64,000 nucleotides of DNA from Gammaproteobacteria bacterium (GTDB taxonomy: Bacteria; Pseudomonadota; Gammaproteobacteria; Ga0077536), in assembly GCA_020849475.1 (NCBI GenBank), contig JADLGE010000033.1, positions 42,571 to 106,570 of the forward strand, written 5' to 3'. Shown here one piece after another: positions 51,456 through 61,195 of this stretch. Under the pieces are notes generated by a model. That model was not told the DNA's origin, did no database searches, and saw only the letters and a list, made by a program, of their open reading frames with translations. Every line of letters starts with the position of its first letter. Position 1 is the first letter of the stretch. The position numbers and the translations under genes are program-made.

Positions 51456-54353
51456 TCAATCGCGATACGCCTCCATGGGCGGACAACTGCACACCACGTG
51501 CTTGTCGCCATAGACATTGTCGATGCGCGATACCGGCGGCCAGTACTTGTCTTCATTGAGGCCTTCCATGGGGAAGAACGCCTCGGCCTTGCTGTAGGGC
51601 CGCTGCCACTGCTCGGCTATCAGCAACTGGTGATGATGGGGCGCGTGCTTGAGCAGGTTGTCTTCTCGGTCGGCGCGGCCTTCGGCCACCGCGGCTATCT
51701 CGCCGCGAATCTTGATCATCGCTTCGCAGAAACGTTCGAGTTCGCGCAGACTCTCGCTCTCGGTCGGTTCAATCATCAGCGTGTCGGCGACCGGGAACGA
51801 CATGGTCGGCGCGTGGAAGCCGTAATCGGCGAGGCGCTTGGCGACGTCGTCCACCGTGATGCCGGTGGCGGCCTTGATGGCGCGCAGATCGATGATGCAC
51901 TCGTGGGCCACCATGCCCTCGGGGCCGGTGTAGAGCACCGGGAAATGATCGCGCAAACGCGCCGCCACGTAATTAGCCGCAAGGATCGCGACCATCGTCG
52001 CGCGGCGCAAACCACTCGCGCCCATCATGGCGATATAGGCCCACGAGATACTCAGGATACTGGCCGAACCCCACGGTGCGGCCGACACCGCGCCGATGGT
52101 GCCGGCCGGCCCGGCAAAAGGATTCACACCACCCACCACCGGATGATCGGGCAGATAGGGCGCAAGATGCGCCTTCACGCCTATCGGGCCCATGCCCGGA
52201 CCGCCGCCACCGTGGGGAATGGCGAAGGTCTTGTGCAGATTGATATGCATGACGTCGGCGCCGATCTCGGCCGGCCGGCAGATACCGACCAGCGCATTGA
52301 AATTCGCACCGTCCATGTACACCTGGCCGCCATGGCGATGCACGATGTCGCACAGCTCGATGATCGACGGTTCGAATACGCCGTGGGTGGACGGATAGGT
52401 GATCATGAGGCAAGCCAGCCGCGCGGCATGCTCGGCGGCCTTGGCGCCCAGGTCGTCGAGGTCGACATTACCATTGGCGTCGCACTCGACCACCACCACC
52501 TTGAGACCCGCCATCGCCGCGCTGGCCGGATTGGTGCCATGGGCCGAGGCCGGGATCAGGCACACCTCACGCGCGCCTTCGCCACGCAGCTCATGGTATT
52601 TGCGAATCACCAGCAAGCCGGCGTATTCCCCTTGAGAGCCGGCGTTGGGCTGCAGCGAAAATGCCGCGAAGCCGGTCAGGTCGACCAGCATCGCATTCAG
52701 TTCTTCGAACAGGCGCTGATAGCCCTGCGCCTGGTCGAGCGGCACGAACGGATGCAGGTCGGCGAATTCGCGATAGGACAGAGCCTGCATCTCGACCGCC
52801 GCGTTGAGCTTCATGGTGCACGAGCCGAGCGGAATCATGGCGCGGTCCAGCGCGATGTCGCGCCGCGCGAGGCGACGCATGTAGCGCATCATTTCCGTTT
52901 CCGAGTGATAACGCTCGAACACCGGGTGAGTGAGGATGGCGCTGTCACGGCGCAAGGCCGGCGGAATGCATTCTTCGAGCGCGGCATCGATGGCCTTGAA
53001 ATCGAGCTCGTCGCCATCGTCGCGACTGAATACCCGCCACAGACCGCGCACCGCCGCGCGGTTGATGGTTTCATCGAAGGCGATCCCGACATGGTCGGCG
53101 TCGACCACGCGCAGGTTGATGCCCGCTTCGCGCGCGCGCGCCGCGAAATGCCGCGCGCGGTTCGGCACCGCCAGGGTGACGGTGTCGAAGAACGCCGGAT
53201 TGACGATGTGATAGTCGAGAGCCGCCAAGCCATGCACGAAGATCTGCAGCAGGCGATGCACGCGGCCGGCGATGAGACCCAGGCCCTTGGGGCCGTGATA
53301 CACGGCGTAAAAACCAGCGATGACGGCCAGCAATACCTGCGCGGTGCAGATATTGCTGGTGGCCTTCTCGCGGCGGATGTGTTGCTCGCGTGTCTGCAGG
53401 GCCATGCGCAAGGCCATGCGTCCGTCCTTGTCACGCGACACGCCGATGATACGGCCCGGCATGGAGCGCACGAAGCGTTCGCGGGTGGCGAAGAACGCCG
53501 CGTGCGGGCCGCCGTAGCCCATCGGCACGCCGAAGCGCTGCGCGCTGCCAATCACGATATCGGCGTCCATCTCGCCCGGCGGCTTCAGCATCACCAGGCT
53601 CAGCAGATCGCTGGCGACCGTCACCAGCATGCCGCGCTGGTGGGCGCTGGCAATGAAGCTGCCGTAGTCGACCAGCGCCCCACTCGACCCCGGGTATTGC
53701 AGCAGCGCGCCGAAATACTCACCGTCGCTGAGCAGCGCCTGCGCATCACCCACCACGACTTCGAAGTCAAAGTAGCGGGCACGGGTCTTCACCACCGCAA
53801 TGGTCTGCGGATGACAGTCGGCATCCACCAGAAAACGTGATGAACGGCTCTTGGCGAGGCGATGGGCCATCGCCATCGCTTCCGCGGCGGCGGTCGCTTC
53901 GTCGAGCATCGAGGCGTTCGCCAGTTCCATGCCCGTCAAATCTGCCACCATCTGCTGATAGTTCAGCAGCGCTTCCAGGCGCCCCTGGCTGATCTCCGCC
54001 TGGTAAGGCGTATAAGCGGTATACCAGCCGGGATTCTCCAGCACGTTGCGCTTGATGACCTCGGGCATGAGCGTGCCGTAGTAGCCCATGCCGATCATCG
54101 AGATGTTGACGCGATTGCGTTCGCGCATGGCGCGCAGGTGATTCAGTATCGCCCGTTCGCTGACGGTTTCGGTCAAGGCCAGCGGGCTCTTCGACACGAT
54201 GCTGTCGGGCACCGCGCGCGCCACCAGTTCATCCAGACTGCTGAGAGCGAGAGCAGTCAGCATGTGCGCGACCTCGGCATCGGTCGGCCCGATGTGTCGA
54301 CGGATAAAATCGCCGCGCGATTCGAGTTCGTAGAGAGAAGGTTTTGCAGTCAT
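51456..54353 (-). CDS. gcvP: Glycine dehydrogenase (decarboxylating), P protein
   Basis: The 965-residue P protein decarboxylates glycine and passes the aminomethyl group to GcvH. It has the two fused halves (alpha and beta type) of the single-chain enzyme; the PLP lysine is in [19 protein letters not shown]. Length is normal (about 950-960). It is the third gene of the gcvT-gcvH-gcvP order, but 212 bases of composite repeat separate it from gcvH, so it may have its own promoter. Confidence 0.97.
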   Translation of the reverse strand: MTAKPSLYELESRGDFIRRHIGPTDAEVAHMLTALALSSLDELVARAVPDSIVSKSPLALTETVSERAILNHLRAMRERNRVNISMIGMGYYGTLMPEVIKRNVLENPGWYTAYTPYQAEISQGRLEALLNYQQMVADLTGMELANASMLDEATAAAEAMAMAHRLAKSRSSRFLVDADCHPQTIAVVKTRARYFDFEVVVGDAQALLSDGEYFGALLQYPGSSGALVDYGSFIASAHQRGMLVTVASDLLSLVMLKPPGEMDADIVIGSAQRFGVPMGYGGPHAAFFATRERFVRSMPGRIIGVSRDKDGRMALRMALQTREQHIRREKATSNICTAQVLLAVIAGFYAVYHGPKGLGLIAGRVHRLLQIFVHGLAALDYHIVNPAFFDTVTLAVPNRARHFAARAREAGINLRVVDADHVGIAFDETINRAAVRGLWRVFSRDDGDELDFKAIDAALEECIPPALRRDSAILTHPVFERYHSETEMMRYMRRLARRDIALDRAMIPLGSCTMKLNAAVEMQALSYREFADLHPFVPLDQAQGYQRLFEELNAMLVDLTGFAAFSLQPNAGSQGEYAGLLVIRKYHELRGEGAREVCLIPASAHGTNPASAAMAGLKVVVVECDANGNVDLDDLGAKAAEHAARLACLMITYPSTHGVFEPSIIELCDIVHRHGGQVYMDGANFNALVGICRPAEIGADVMHINLHKTFAIPHGGGGPGMGPIGVKAHLAPYLPDHPVVGGVNPFAGPAGTIGAVSAAPWGSASILSISWAYIAMMGASGLRRATMVAILAANYVAARLRDHFPVLYTGPEGMVAHECIIDLRAIKAATGITVDDVAKRLADYGFHAPTMSFPVADTLMIEPTESESLRELERFCEAMIKIRGEIAAVAEGRADREDNLLKHAPHHHQLLIAEQWQRPYSKAEAFFPMEGLNEDKYWPPVSRIDNVYGDKHVVCSCPPMEAYRD

Positions 54354-54369
54354 GGCGATGGACCCATCG

Positions 54370-54565
54370 ATGCGAATTCAATATTCGTTCGCACGCACGA
54401 GATTCACGTGCGGCGGCGCCGGCAAGAATGAATGTCAGACTGAAGTCCGACCCACACAGGACGGGCGCGCGGTGTGGGGCATATTTCAGTCAGCCCCGCG
54501 GCGGAAGGGCACTCATGGTGGGTCAGACTTCAGTCTGACATTCCGGTGTGCGAATGAATTCGCGC
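54370..54565. repeat. Composite repeat element A-B-B'-A between gcvH and gcvP
   Basis: From left: a decayed A copy (54370-54394), a B copy with one change (54434-54451), a perfect reverse B copy (54522-54539) and an A copy (54548-54565) ending at the base before the gcvH stop codon. Spacings are 39, 70 and 8 bases. In mirror image this is the same design as the element after the nitrile operon. It may attenuate read-through from gcvH to gcvP. Confidence 0.7.
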
Positions 54566-54943
54566 CTACAACTCCGCGATGTAAGCCTGGTAGGCGTTGC
54601 CATCCATGAGGCGCTCGAGCAGGCTGGCATCATCGAGTTGCACGCGCAGCAGCCAGCCTTCGGCGAGCGGCGCGCTGTTGACCAGTTCCGGCGCGTCGGC
54701 GAGGCGTTCGTTGATGGCGAGCACCGTGCCGCCGACCGCGAGCTTCACTTCGCCCACCGCTTTGACCGACTCGATCACCACCAGGTTGCTATCACCATCG
54801 AGATGGCTGCCGACTTCCGGCAGTTCCACGAACACGATGTCGCCGAGCTGCTCCTGCGCGTAGTCGGTGATGCCGAGCGTCACGCTGCCGTCGTCTTCGA
54901 GACGCAGCCATTCGTGTTCCTGGGTGTACTTGGTGGCGTTCAT
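54566..54943 (-). CDS. gcvH: Glycine cleavage system H protein
   Basis: The 125-residue lipoyl carrier has the lipoylation lysine in ESVKAVGEV and the usual KYTQEHEWL start. ATG at 54943 is the family start; a longer reading extends into gcvT. It shuttles the aminomethyl group between P and T proteins. gcvT ends 37 bases upstream. Confidence 0.97.
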   Translation of the reverse strand: MNATKYTQEHEWLRLEDDGSVTLGITDYAQEQLGDIVFVELPEVGSHLDGDSNLVVIESVKAVGEVKLAVGGTVLAINERLADAPELVNSAPLAEGWLLRVQLDDASLLERLMDGNAYQAYIAEL

Positions 54944-54980
54944 GAAAGACCGTCCGCGATTGAATTGAATTAAAAATAGC

Positions 54981-56099
54981 TCAGGATTTCTTGTAGCGGT
55001 GGGGCACGAACGGCAGCGCCACCACCTCGACCTCGTGCCGGGTGTCGCGAATCGTGACATTCAAGGCGGTGCCCGCTGGCGCCAGCGCGCGCTCGACATA
55101 GCCCATCGCTACCGGTGCGTCGAGACTCGGCCCAAAGCCACCCGAGGTGACGCGGCCGACCACGCGCCCCGGCCCGTCCAGCAGTTCGGCGCCGGCACGC
55201 ACCGGAATGCGGCCGCGCATGCGCAGGCCCACACGCACTCTCGCGGCGCCGTGACGCACCTCGTCGAGAATGCGCGCGTGGCCCGGGAAGCGTGCGGCGC
55301 TGCGTGGTTCGCGCAGGTATTTGCGCGCGATGGCCCAACCCAGAGCTGCCTCCACCGGCGTGGTGCCGGCGTCGATGTCGGCGCCCGACAGACACAGGCC
55401 CGCTTCTAGGCGCAGAGAATCGCGCGCACCGAGACCGCAGGGCTCGACTTCGCTTTCAGCCAGCAGCAGGCGCGCGAGATCTTCGGCCGCGTGATTGGCG
55501 ACCGCTATCTCGAAACCGTCCTCGCCGGTATAGCCGCAGCGATGCACCAGCACCGCCATGCCGCCGAGGGTGGCGGTGCAGCCCTGCATGAAAGCCAGCG
55601 CGGCCGCCGCCGGGCACAGGCGCGCCATCACCGCGCCCGCGGCCGGCCCCTGCAGGGCCAGCAGCGCCTGCTGGCTGAGCGACGTCAATTCGACGTCGGC
55701 GCCGAGGCCTTGGCTGAGATGCGCGAAGTCGCTGTCCTTGAATGCCGCGTTCACCACCAGGTGCAGATGATCGGCGAAACGCGTGATCATCAAATCGTCG
55801 ATGATGCCGCCAGCCTCGTTGGTCAATAGGGAATAGCGCTGCTGGCCAGTCGCGAGCCCGGCGACGTCGCCCGGCACCAGGCGCTCCAGCGCGTCGAGTG
55901 CGCCGCGCACACGAATCTGCCCCATGTGCGAGACATCGAACAGGCCGGCGTACTGGCGGGTGTGCAGATGTTCGTGCTTGATGCCGCCGGCATATTGCAC
56001 GGGCATGGAGTAGCCCGCGAAAGGCACCAGTCGCGCGCCGAGCTCAGCATGCAGTGTGTGTAGCGGTGTTTCTTTCAGTGATTGTCCGGGTGCGCTCAT
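54981..56099 (-). CDS. gcvT: Glycine cleavage system T protein (aminomethyltransferase)
   Basis: The 372-residue folate-dependent enzyme transfers the methylene group to tetrahydrofolate. Family stretches are LVPFAGYSMPVQY, AGLFDVSHMGQIRV, GYTGEDGFEI and RLEAGLCLSG. ATG at 56099 is used; an upstream reading to 56165 is not conserved. It is the first gene of the operon. I looked for a glycine riboswitch in the 150 bases upstream and saw none. Confidence 0.96.
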   Translation of the reverse strand: MSAPGQSLKETPLHTLHAELGARLVPFAGYSMPVQYAGGIKHEHLHTRQYAGLFDVSHMGQIRVRGALDALERLVPGDVAGLATGQQRYSLLTNEAGGIIDDLMITRFADHLHLVVNAAFKDSDFAHLSQGLGADVELTSLSQQALLALQGPAAGAVMARLCPAAAALAFMQGCTATLGGMAVLVHRCGYTGEDGFEIAVANHAAEDLARLLLAESEVEPCGLGARDSLRLEAGLCLSGADIDAGTTPVEAALGWAIARKYLREPRSAARFPGHARILDEVRHGAARVRVGLRMRGRIPVRAGAELLDGPGRVVGRVTSGGFGPSLDAPVAMGYVERALAPAGTALNVTIRDTRHEVEVVALPFVPHRYKKS

Positions 56100-56252
56100 C
56101 GCCGCCCCCCGCAGCGCGCCAAGCCTGGCTTGCACGCGCCGAATCGATACCAGAACATGCGCCAACTATCGCACAAGGCCAGGCGTGATGGTACCTGTGC
56201 GGGCGCCGCGTCAGGCCATCGCTTACAACCGGACCACCCAGGGGAAACCAAC

Positions 56253-56864
56253 ATGAGTCTGAAACTGATAGGCGCGGGTGTCGGCCGCACGGGCACACTG
56301 TCACTGCGCGCCGCGCTGGAAACCTTGCTCGGCACGCCGTGTTACCACATGTTCGAAGTGCGCGGGCATCCCGAGCACATTCCACTGTGGCACGCCGCCG
56401 CGCGTAACGAAGCCGTCGACTGGCAGGCCCTGCTCGGCAACTACCAGGCGGCGGTCGACTGGCCGGCCTCGGCGTTCTGGCCGGAGATCAGCGCGGCCTT
56501 TCCCGACGCCATCATCCTGTTGTCGTCGCGGCCGGCCGAGGCCTGGTGGAAGAGCGCGTCGGAGACGATTTTTCCGGCCACCCGGGCCGCTCCCGACAGC
56601 GCGTGGCGGCGCATGATCGACGCGATGTTCGCCAGCCGTTTCACCCCCGCCATCGATGACAAGGCGGCCAGCATCGCCGCCTATGAAGCGCACAACCGTC
56701 GCGTGCGTGAGCAGGCCGCGCCGGCGCGCCTGGTGCAATGGCAACCGGGCGATGGCTGGGCGCCGCTGTGCAAGGCGCTGGCCTTGCCGATTCCCGATCT
56801 GCCGTTTCCACACGTCAATTCCACCGAGGAGTTTCGCGAGAAAGTGCTGAAGCAGCCCGGCTAG
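56253..56864 (+). CDS. Sulfotransferase-fold family protein
   Basis: A 203-residue protein with the PAPS-loop-like start GAGVGRTGTLSLRAALE and the HMFEVRGHPEH stretch seen in the Sulfotransfer_4 type family. AGGGGAAA precedes the ATG at 56253. These proteins are widespread, and a true sulfotransferase reaction is not shown for most. It is divergent from gcvT. Confidence 0.85.
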   Translation: MSLKLIGAGVGRTGTLSLRAALETLLGTPCYHMFEVRGHPEHIPLWHAAARNEAVDWQALLGNYQAAVDWPASAFWPEISAAFPDAIILLSSRPAEAWWKSASETIFPATRAAPDSAWRRMIDAMFASRFTPAIDDKAASIAAYEAHNRRVREQAAPARLVQWQPGDGWAPLCKALALPIPDLPFPHVNSTEEFREKVLKQPG

Positions 56865-56907
56865 AGGCGGCATGATCACACGCGGCCCACGGCACGGCGT
56901 TTCCGGC

Positions 56908-56913
56908 TAGAAT
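56908..56913 (+). promoter_or_regulatory. -10 box candidate for rapA
   Basis: TAGAAT lies 29 bases before the rapA ATG. The same hexamer occurs upstream of the CaiB-type gene at 59939-59944. Neither has a good -35 hexamer, so these are only suggestive. Confidence 0.3.
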
Positions 56914-56942
56914 CCGCGCTCGATCACCTGCCCCACCCGAAC

Positions 56943-59786
56943 ATGAACGACTGCCGCCTCGGACAACGCTGGATCAGTAACACCGAACCCGAGCTTGGTC
57001 TTGGCATGGTGTTCGAGGTCGCCAACCGCCGCGTTGTGATCAATTTCCCAGCCGCCGATGACCGTCGCACCTATGCGATGGACAACTCACCACTGATTCG
57101 CGTGCTGTACCGCGCCGGCGATCGCATTCGCGGCGAAGACGGCACCGAGTTCATCGTCACTGAAGTCAAGACCGTCAACGGTTGTGCCTTCTATTTCGGC
57201 ATCAATGCCGAAGGTGGCGAAATGAGCATGCACGAAATCGATCTCGACAGCTTCGTACAGTTCAACCGTCCGCTCGATCGCCTGTTCATCGGCCAGGTCG
57301 ACAAGGCCGCGCGTTTTCGTCTGCGCGCGCAGACCCTCGCCCACCATCATCGTCACCAGGTGTCGCCGGCCTATGGCCTGCTCGGCGCGCGCGTGCAGCC
57401 TTTGCCGCACCAGTTCTACATCGCCGACGAAGTGGCGGGCCGCCACGCGCCGCGCGTGCTGCTGGCCGACGAAGTGGGCCTCGGCAAGACCATCGAGGCC
57501 GGCCTCATCCTGCATCGACTTTGGCTGTCGGGCCGCGTCGGCCGCGCGCTGGTGGTGGTGCCGGACAACCTCGTTCACCAGTGGCTGGTGGAGATGCTGC
57601 GCCGATTCAACCTGCGCTTTTCCATCCTCGACGAGGAGATCTGCGACGAACTGGCCGACTCTGGCGAGGGCAACCCGTTCGAATCGGCGCAACTGGTGCT
57701 GACCAGCCTGTCGTTCCTGGTCGCGGATCCCGAGCGCCATGCACAGGCCTGCGCCGCCGGCTGGGATCTCATGGTGGTCGACGAAGCCCATCACCTCGCG
57801 TGGACAGCGGCGGCGGCGAGCCCCGCCTATGCCGCCATCGCCGCGCTGGCCGAACGTATCCCGTCCTTGTTGCTGCTGACCGCCACCCCCGAACAGCTCG
57901 GCGTGGAAGGCCATTTCGCGCGCCTGCGCCTGCTCGATCCGCATCGCTATGATGACCTCGAGCGTTACCTCGCCGAAGAGAAGCACTACGAGGCGGTGAG
58001 CGAGTTGCTGCGCAATCTGCGCGAAAGCGAAGCACGGCCCGGCGACGCGGTGATGGCGGAAGTGGCGCGCTATCTCGGCGCCGAGCGTGTGGCCGAACTG
58101 GCAAGCGAGCTTGCCGCCGACAGCGACGCCGGCAGGCAGCGCATCGTGCGCGAACTGCTCGACCATCACGGCACCGGCCGTGTGCTGTTCCGCAATTGTC
58201 GCGACAACATCTCGGGCTTTCCCGAGCGTCATCTCAACATCCACGAACTCGACATGCCGACGCTCTATCGCGAGCGCGCGGGCCAAGCCTCACTCGCCGC
58301 GCAGCTCATTCCCGAGCAGGGCCTCTCCGAAGACTGGCTGGGCTTCGATCCCCGCGTGGAATGGCTGGCGACGTGGCTCGCACAGCATCGTCGCGACAAG
58401 ACCTTGGTGATCTGCGCGCGCGCCGATACCGCGCAAACCCTCGAAGCGTGGCTGCGTCTGCGCAAGGGTGTGCGCTCGGCGGTGTTCCACGAGGGGCTCG
58501 ACCTCGTGGCGCGCGACCGCGCCGCCGCGTATTTCGCCGACACCGAAGAAGACGCGCAGTTGCTGGTGTGTTCCGAAATCGGCAGCGAGGGACGCAACTT
58601 CCAGTTCGCGCGTCACCTGGTGCTGTTCGACATCCCGGAAAATCCCGACCTCATCGAGCAGCGCATCGGCCGCCTCGACCGCATCGGCCAACGCTTTGCA
58701 GTGGAAATCCACGTGCCGTGTTTCCGTGACTCGGCGCAGAGCGTGCTGGTGCGCTGGCTGCATGAGGGCATCGATGCCTTTGAACACATCTGCCCGGCCG
58801 GGCCGGCGCTGCTGGCCGAATTCCGTGCACCACTCGAAGTGTGCATGGCCGCGCCCGATGATGAAGCCGCGCTGGCGAGCCTGCTCACCCGCACCCGCGC
58901 GCGCAGCGATGACATTCGCCAGGTGCTGTCGCGCGGTCGTGATCGACTGCTGGAATTGAATTCATTCGACCGCGCGCGCGCCGAGGTGGTGCTGGCCGGC
59001 GTCCACGAGGCCGAGCGCGCCGAGGAACTGCGCGATTACATGGACCATGTGTTCAGCGAATTTGGCGTCGAGCACGAGGACAACGGCGAGCACAGCCTGG
59101 TGCTGCAGCCGGGCGACCACATGAGCTGCACCGAATTTCCCGGCCTGCCGGAAGGCGGCCTGACGGTGACTTTCGATCGCACCCAGGCGCTCGGCCGTGA
59201 TGACATGCATTTCCTGTCGTGGGAACACCCTATGGTGGCGGGCAGCATGGACATGGTGCTGGGCGGCGATTTCGGCAATGCCAGCTTCGGCATCATCAAG
59301 GTCGTCGGCGTCGCGCCCGGCAGCCTGTTCATCGAGAGCCAGTTCGTGGTGGTGTGTCCGGCGCCGCGCGGTATGAACGTACAGCGTTTCCTGCCGCAGT
59401 CGAGCCTGCGTGTGGTGGTGGATGGCGCCGGCGAGGATGTCAGCGCCAAACGCGATGCGGCATGGTTCGATGCGGCGGTGCGCGACGTGCCCGCCGCCAC
59501 CGCGCTCAAGGTCGTCACGCGCATGCGCGAACAGGTCACCACCCTCACCGACCACGCCACCCATTTCGCCGAAGTGCAGCAGGAAAGCCTGGTGGGCGTG
59601 GCGCTGAAGGTCATGAACGAACAGTTCGATGCCGAGACCGCGCGCATGCAGCGCCTCGCCAAGGTCAACCCCAACATCCGCGCCGAAGAAGTCAGCTATC
59701 TCGAAGACACCCGCGAGCAGCTGGCGCGCTACCTGCGCGGCGCGCAGTTGAAGCTCGACGCGGTCAGGGTGGTGGTGGCGACCTGA
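56943..59786 (+). CDS. rapA: RNA polymerase-associated protein RapA
   Basis: A 947-residue Swi2/Snf2-type ATPase that recycles RNA polymerase. The N-terminal Tudor-like region (LGQRWISNTEPELGLG) is followed by Walker A DEVGLGKTIEAG, motif II DEAHHL, the helicase C domain with IGSEGRNFQFARHLVLFD and IGRLDRIGQ, and the RapA C-terminal domain. Length is near the 968 of the E. coli protein. This gene is largely limited to Gammaproteobacteria, which supports the taxonomic guess. Confidence 0.96.
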   Translation: MNDCRLGQRWISNTEPELGLGMVFEVANRRVVINFPAADDRRTYAMDNSPLIRVLYRAGDRIRGEDGTEFIVTEVKTVNGCAFYFGINAEGGEMSMHEIDLDSFVQFNRPLDRLFIGQVDKAARFRLRAQTLAHHHRHQVSPAYGLLGARVQPLPHQFYIADEVAGRHAPRVLLADEVGLGKTIEAGLILHRLWLSGRVGRALVVVPDNLVHQWLVEMLRRFNLRFSILDEEICDELADSGEGNPFESAQLVLTSLSFLVADPERHAQACAAGWDLMVVDEAHHLAWTAAAASPAYAAIAALAERIPSLLLLTATPEQLGVEGHFARLRLLDPHRYDDLERYLAEEKHYEAVSELLRNLRESEARPGDAVMAEVARYLGAERVAELASELAADSDAGRQRIVRELLDHHGTGRVLFRNCRDNISGFPERHLNIHELDMPTLYRERAGQASLAAQLIPEQGLSEDWLGFDPRVEWLATWLAQHRRDKTLVICARADTAQTLEAWLRLRKGVRSAVFHEGLDLVARDRAAAYFADTEEDAQLLVCSEIGSEGRNFQFARHLVLFDIPENPDLIEQRIGRLDRIGQRFAVEIHVPCFRDSAQSVLVRWLHEGIDAFEHICPAGPALLAEFRAPLEVCMAAPDDEAALASLLTRTRARSDDIRQVLSRGRDRLLELNSFDRARAEVVLAGVHEAERAEELRDYMDHVFSEFGVEHEDNGEHSLVLQPGDHMSCTEFPGLPEGGLTVTFDRTQALGRDDMHFLSWEHPMVAGSMDMVLGGDFGNASFGIIKVVGVAPGSLFIESQFVVVCPAPRGMNVQRFLPQSSLRVVVDGAGEDVSAKRDAAWFDAAVRDVPAATALKVVTRMREQVTTLTDHATHFAEVQQESLVGVALKVMNEQFDAETARMQRLAKVNPNIRAEEVSYLEDTREQLARYLRGAQLKLDAVRVVVAT

Positions 59787-59808
59787 CACAAAGCAGTGCG
59801 CATTGTGG

Positions 59809-59880
59809 GTCGGACTTCAGTCTGACATTCAAATAGTCATGATGCTGGGCTCGCCATGAAGTGTCAGACTGAAGTCTGAC
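59809..59880. repeat. Inverted pair of family B palindromes
   Basis: A reverse copy with one change (59809-59826) and a perfect forward copy (59863-59880) are separated by 36 bases, 22 bases after the rapA stop. Flanks keep TGTGG and ATTC on the left copy and GACCCG on the right copy. Confidence 0.75.
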
Positions 59881-59974
59881 CCGCAAGGAGACATCGGGCT
59901 CGAGAACAAGAGACCTCCCCGCGGGTCCGTCACCCCGTTAGAATGGCGGCTGTTCTCCAGCACCGAGCCCGGTC

Positions 59975-61174
59975 ATGACCGACCTCACAGCCATGCGCGC
60001 CGCCGACGGCCCGCGCATCTTCGACAACATCCGTGTGCTCGACTTCACCGCCATCATCGCCGGCGCCTATTGCACGCGCATGTTGGCCGACCTCGGCGCC
60101 GAGGTGCTGAAGATTGAACCACCGGGCGGCGAATTGCTGCGTCACGTCAGCCCCATGCGCGGCGAATTCAGCACCGTGTTCGCGGCCTTGAACAGTGGTA
60201 AACGCAGCTTGAAGCTCGACCTCAAGCACGCCGCCGCGGGCGAGCTGTGCAAACGCCTGGTGAAAAACTACGACGTGGTGGTGGAGAACTTCAGCCCCGG
60301 CGTGATGCAGCGCCTCGGCCTCGATTACGCAGCCTTGCGCGAACACAATCCGCAGCTCGTGATGTGCTCCATCTCGGGCTATGGCCAGGATGGACCGCAA
60401 TCGGGTCTGCCGGCCTTTGCACCCATCGTGCAGGCCTTGTCCGGCTATGAGCTGGTCTACCAGATGAGCCAGCCCGGTCTCACGCGGCCGCTCAACATGG
60501 GGCCGCCGGTAGGCGACACCACCGCCGCCCTGCAGGCCTTCGGCGCCATCAGCGCGGCGCTCTACTACCGTCAACGCACGGGCAATGGCCAATATATCGA
60601 CATCGCCATGATGGACAGCATGCTGTCGAGCATGCATCGCGATTTTCAACTCGCCTTCAACCCCGATCCCAATCTGCGTGTGTATGGTCCCTTGGAAACC
60701 CGCAATGGCTTCATCATCGCCATGCCGGCCACCCAGCCGCAGTTCGAAAAGCTGACGCGCGCCATCGGCCGCCCGGACATGCTCGAAGACCCGCGCTTCG
60801 CCACCCAGCGCTCACGCTTCGAGCATTACAACGACATCATGGCGCTCACCGAAGCCTGGACGCGCACGCGCACCGCCGATGAAGCGCTGCGCGCGCTGAC
60901 CGCCGCCGACGTGCCCTGCGGGCGCTATCGACGCATCGCCGATCTCGCCGACGACCCGCAACTCAAGCATCGCCACATGATGGCTGAAGTGACGGACGGC
61001 GCCGGCCCGCTGAAAGTGCCGAATGCACCGTTTCTGTTTTCCGGGACTCACGCGGCGGTCCGTCCCGAAGTGGCGGCCCTCGGCGCGCACAATGAGCAGG
61101 TGCTGCGCGAAGAACTCCAACTCAGCGACGAGGACATCGCGGCGCTCAAGGCCAGCGGCGCCTTCGGTCGCTGA
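59975..61174 (+). CDS. CaiB/BaiF family CoA transferase
   Basis: A 399-residue class III CoA-transferase: RVLDFTAIIAGAYCTRMLADLGAEVLKIEPPGG, AALNSGKRSLKLDLK, YDVVVENFSPGVM and MGPPVGDTTAA, where the Asp is the acyl-accepting residue. It activates an acid to its CoA thioester in the cytoplasm. The P450 gene follows after 21 bases, so the two likely act on the same compound. Confidence 0.93.
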   Translation: MTDLTAMRAADGPRIFDNIRVLDFTAIIAGAYCTRMLADLGAEVLKIEPPGGELLRHVSPMRGEFSTVFAALNSGKRSLKLDLKHAAAGELCKRLVKNYDVVVENFSPGVMQRLGLDYAALREHNPQLVMCSISGYGQDGPQSGLPAFAPIVQALSGYELVYQMSQPGLTRPLNMGPPVGDTTAALQAFGAISAALYYRQRTGNGQYIDIAMMDSMLSSMHRDFQLAFNPDPNLRVYGPLETRNGFIIAMPATQPQFEKLTRAIGRPDMLEDPRFATQRSRFEHYNDIMALTEAWTRTRTADEALRALTAADVPCGRYRRIADLADDPQLKHRHMMAEVTDGAGPLKVPNAPFLFSGTHAAVRPEVAALGAHNEQVLREELQLSDEDIAALKASGAFGR

Positions 61175-61195
61175 TCGACAGGGATAAGCAGAACA

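Noticed and set aside
51498..53840. A 780-residue open frame antisense to gcvP
   Set aside because: It matches no family and is fully opposite a well-conserved gene.
56100..56252. Possible glycine riboswitch before gcvT
   Set aside because: I looked for the conserved paired-aptamer core on the minus strand and did not find it.
58955..58972. Family A-like sequence inside rapA (GAATTGAATTCATTCGAC)
   Set aside because: The arms do not pair properly and the sequence encodes conserved rapA residues, so it is a chance match.
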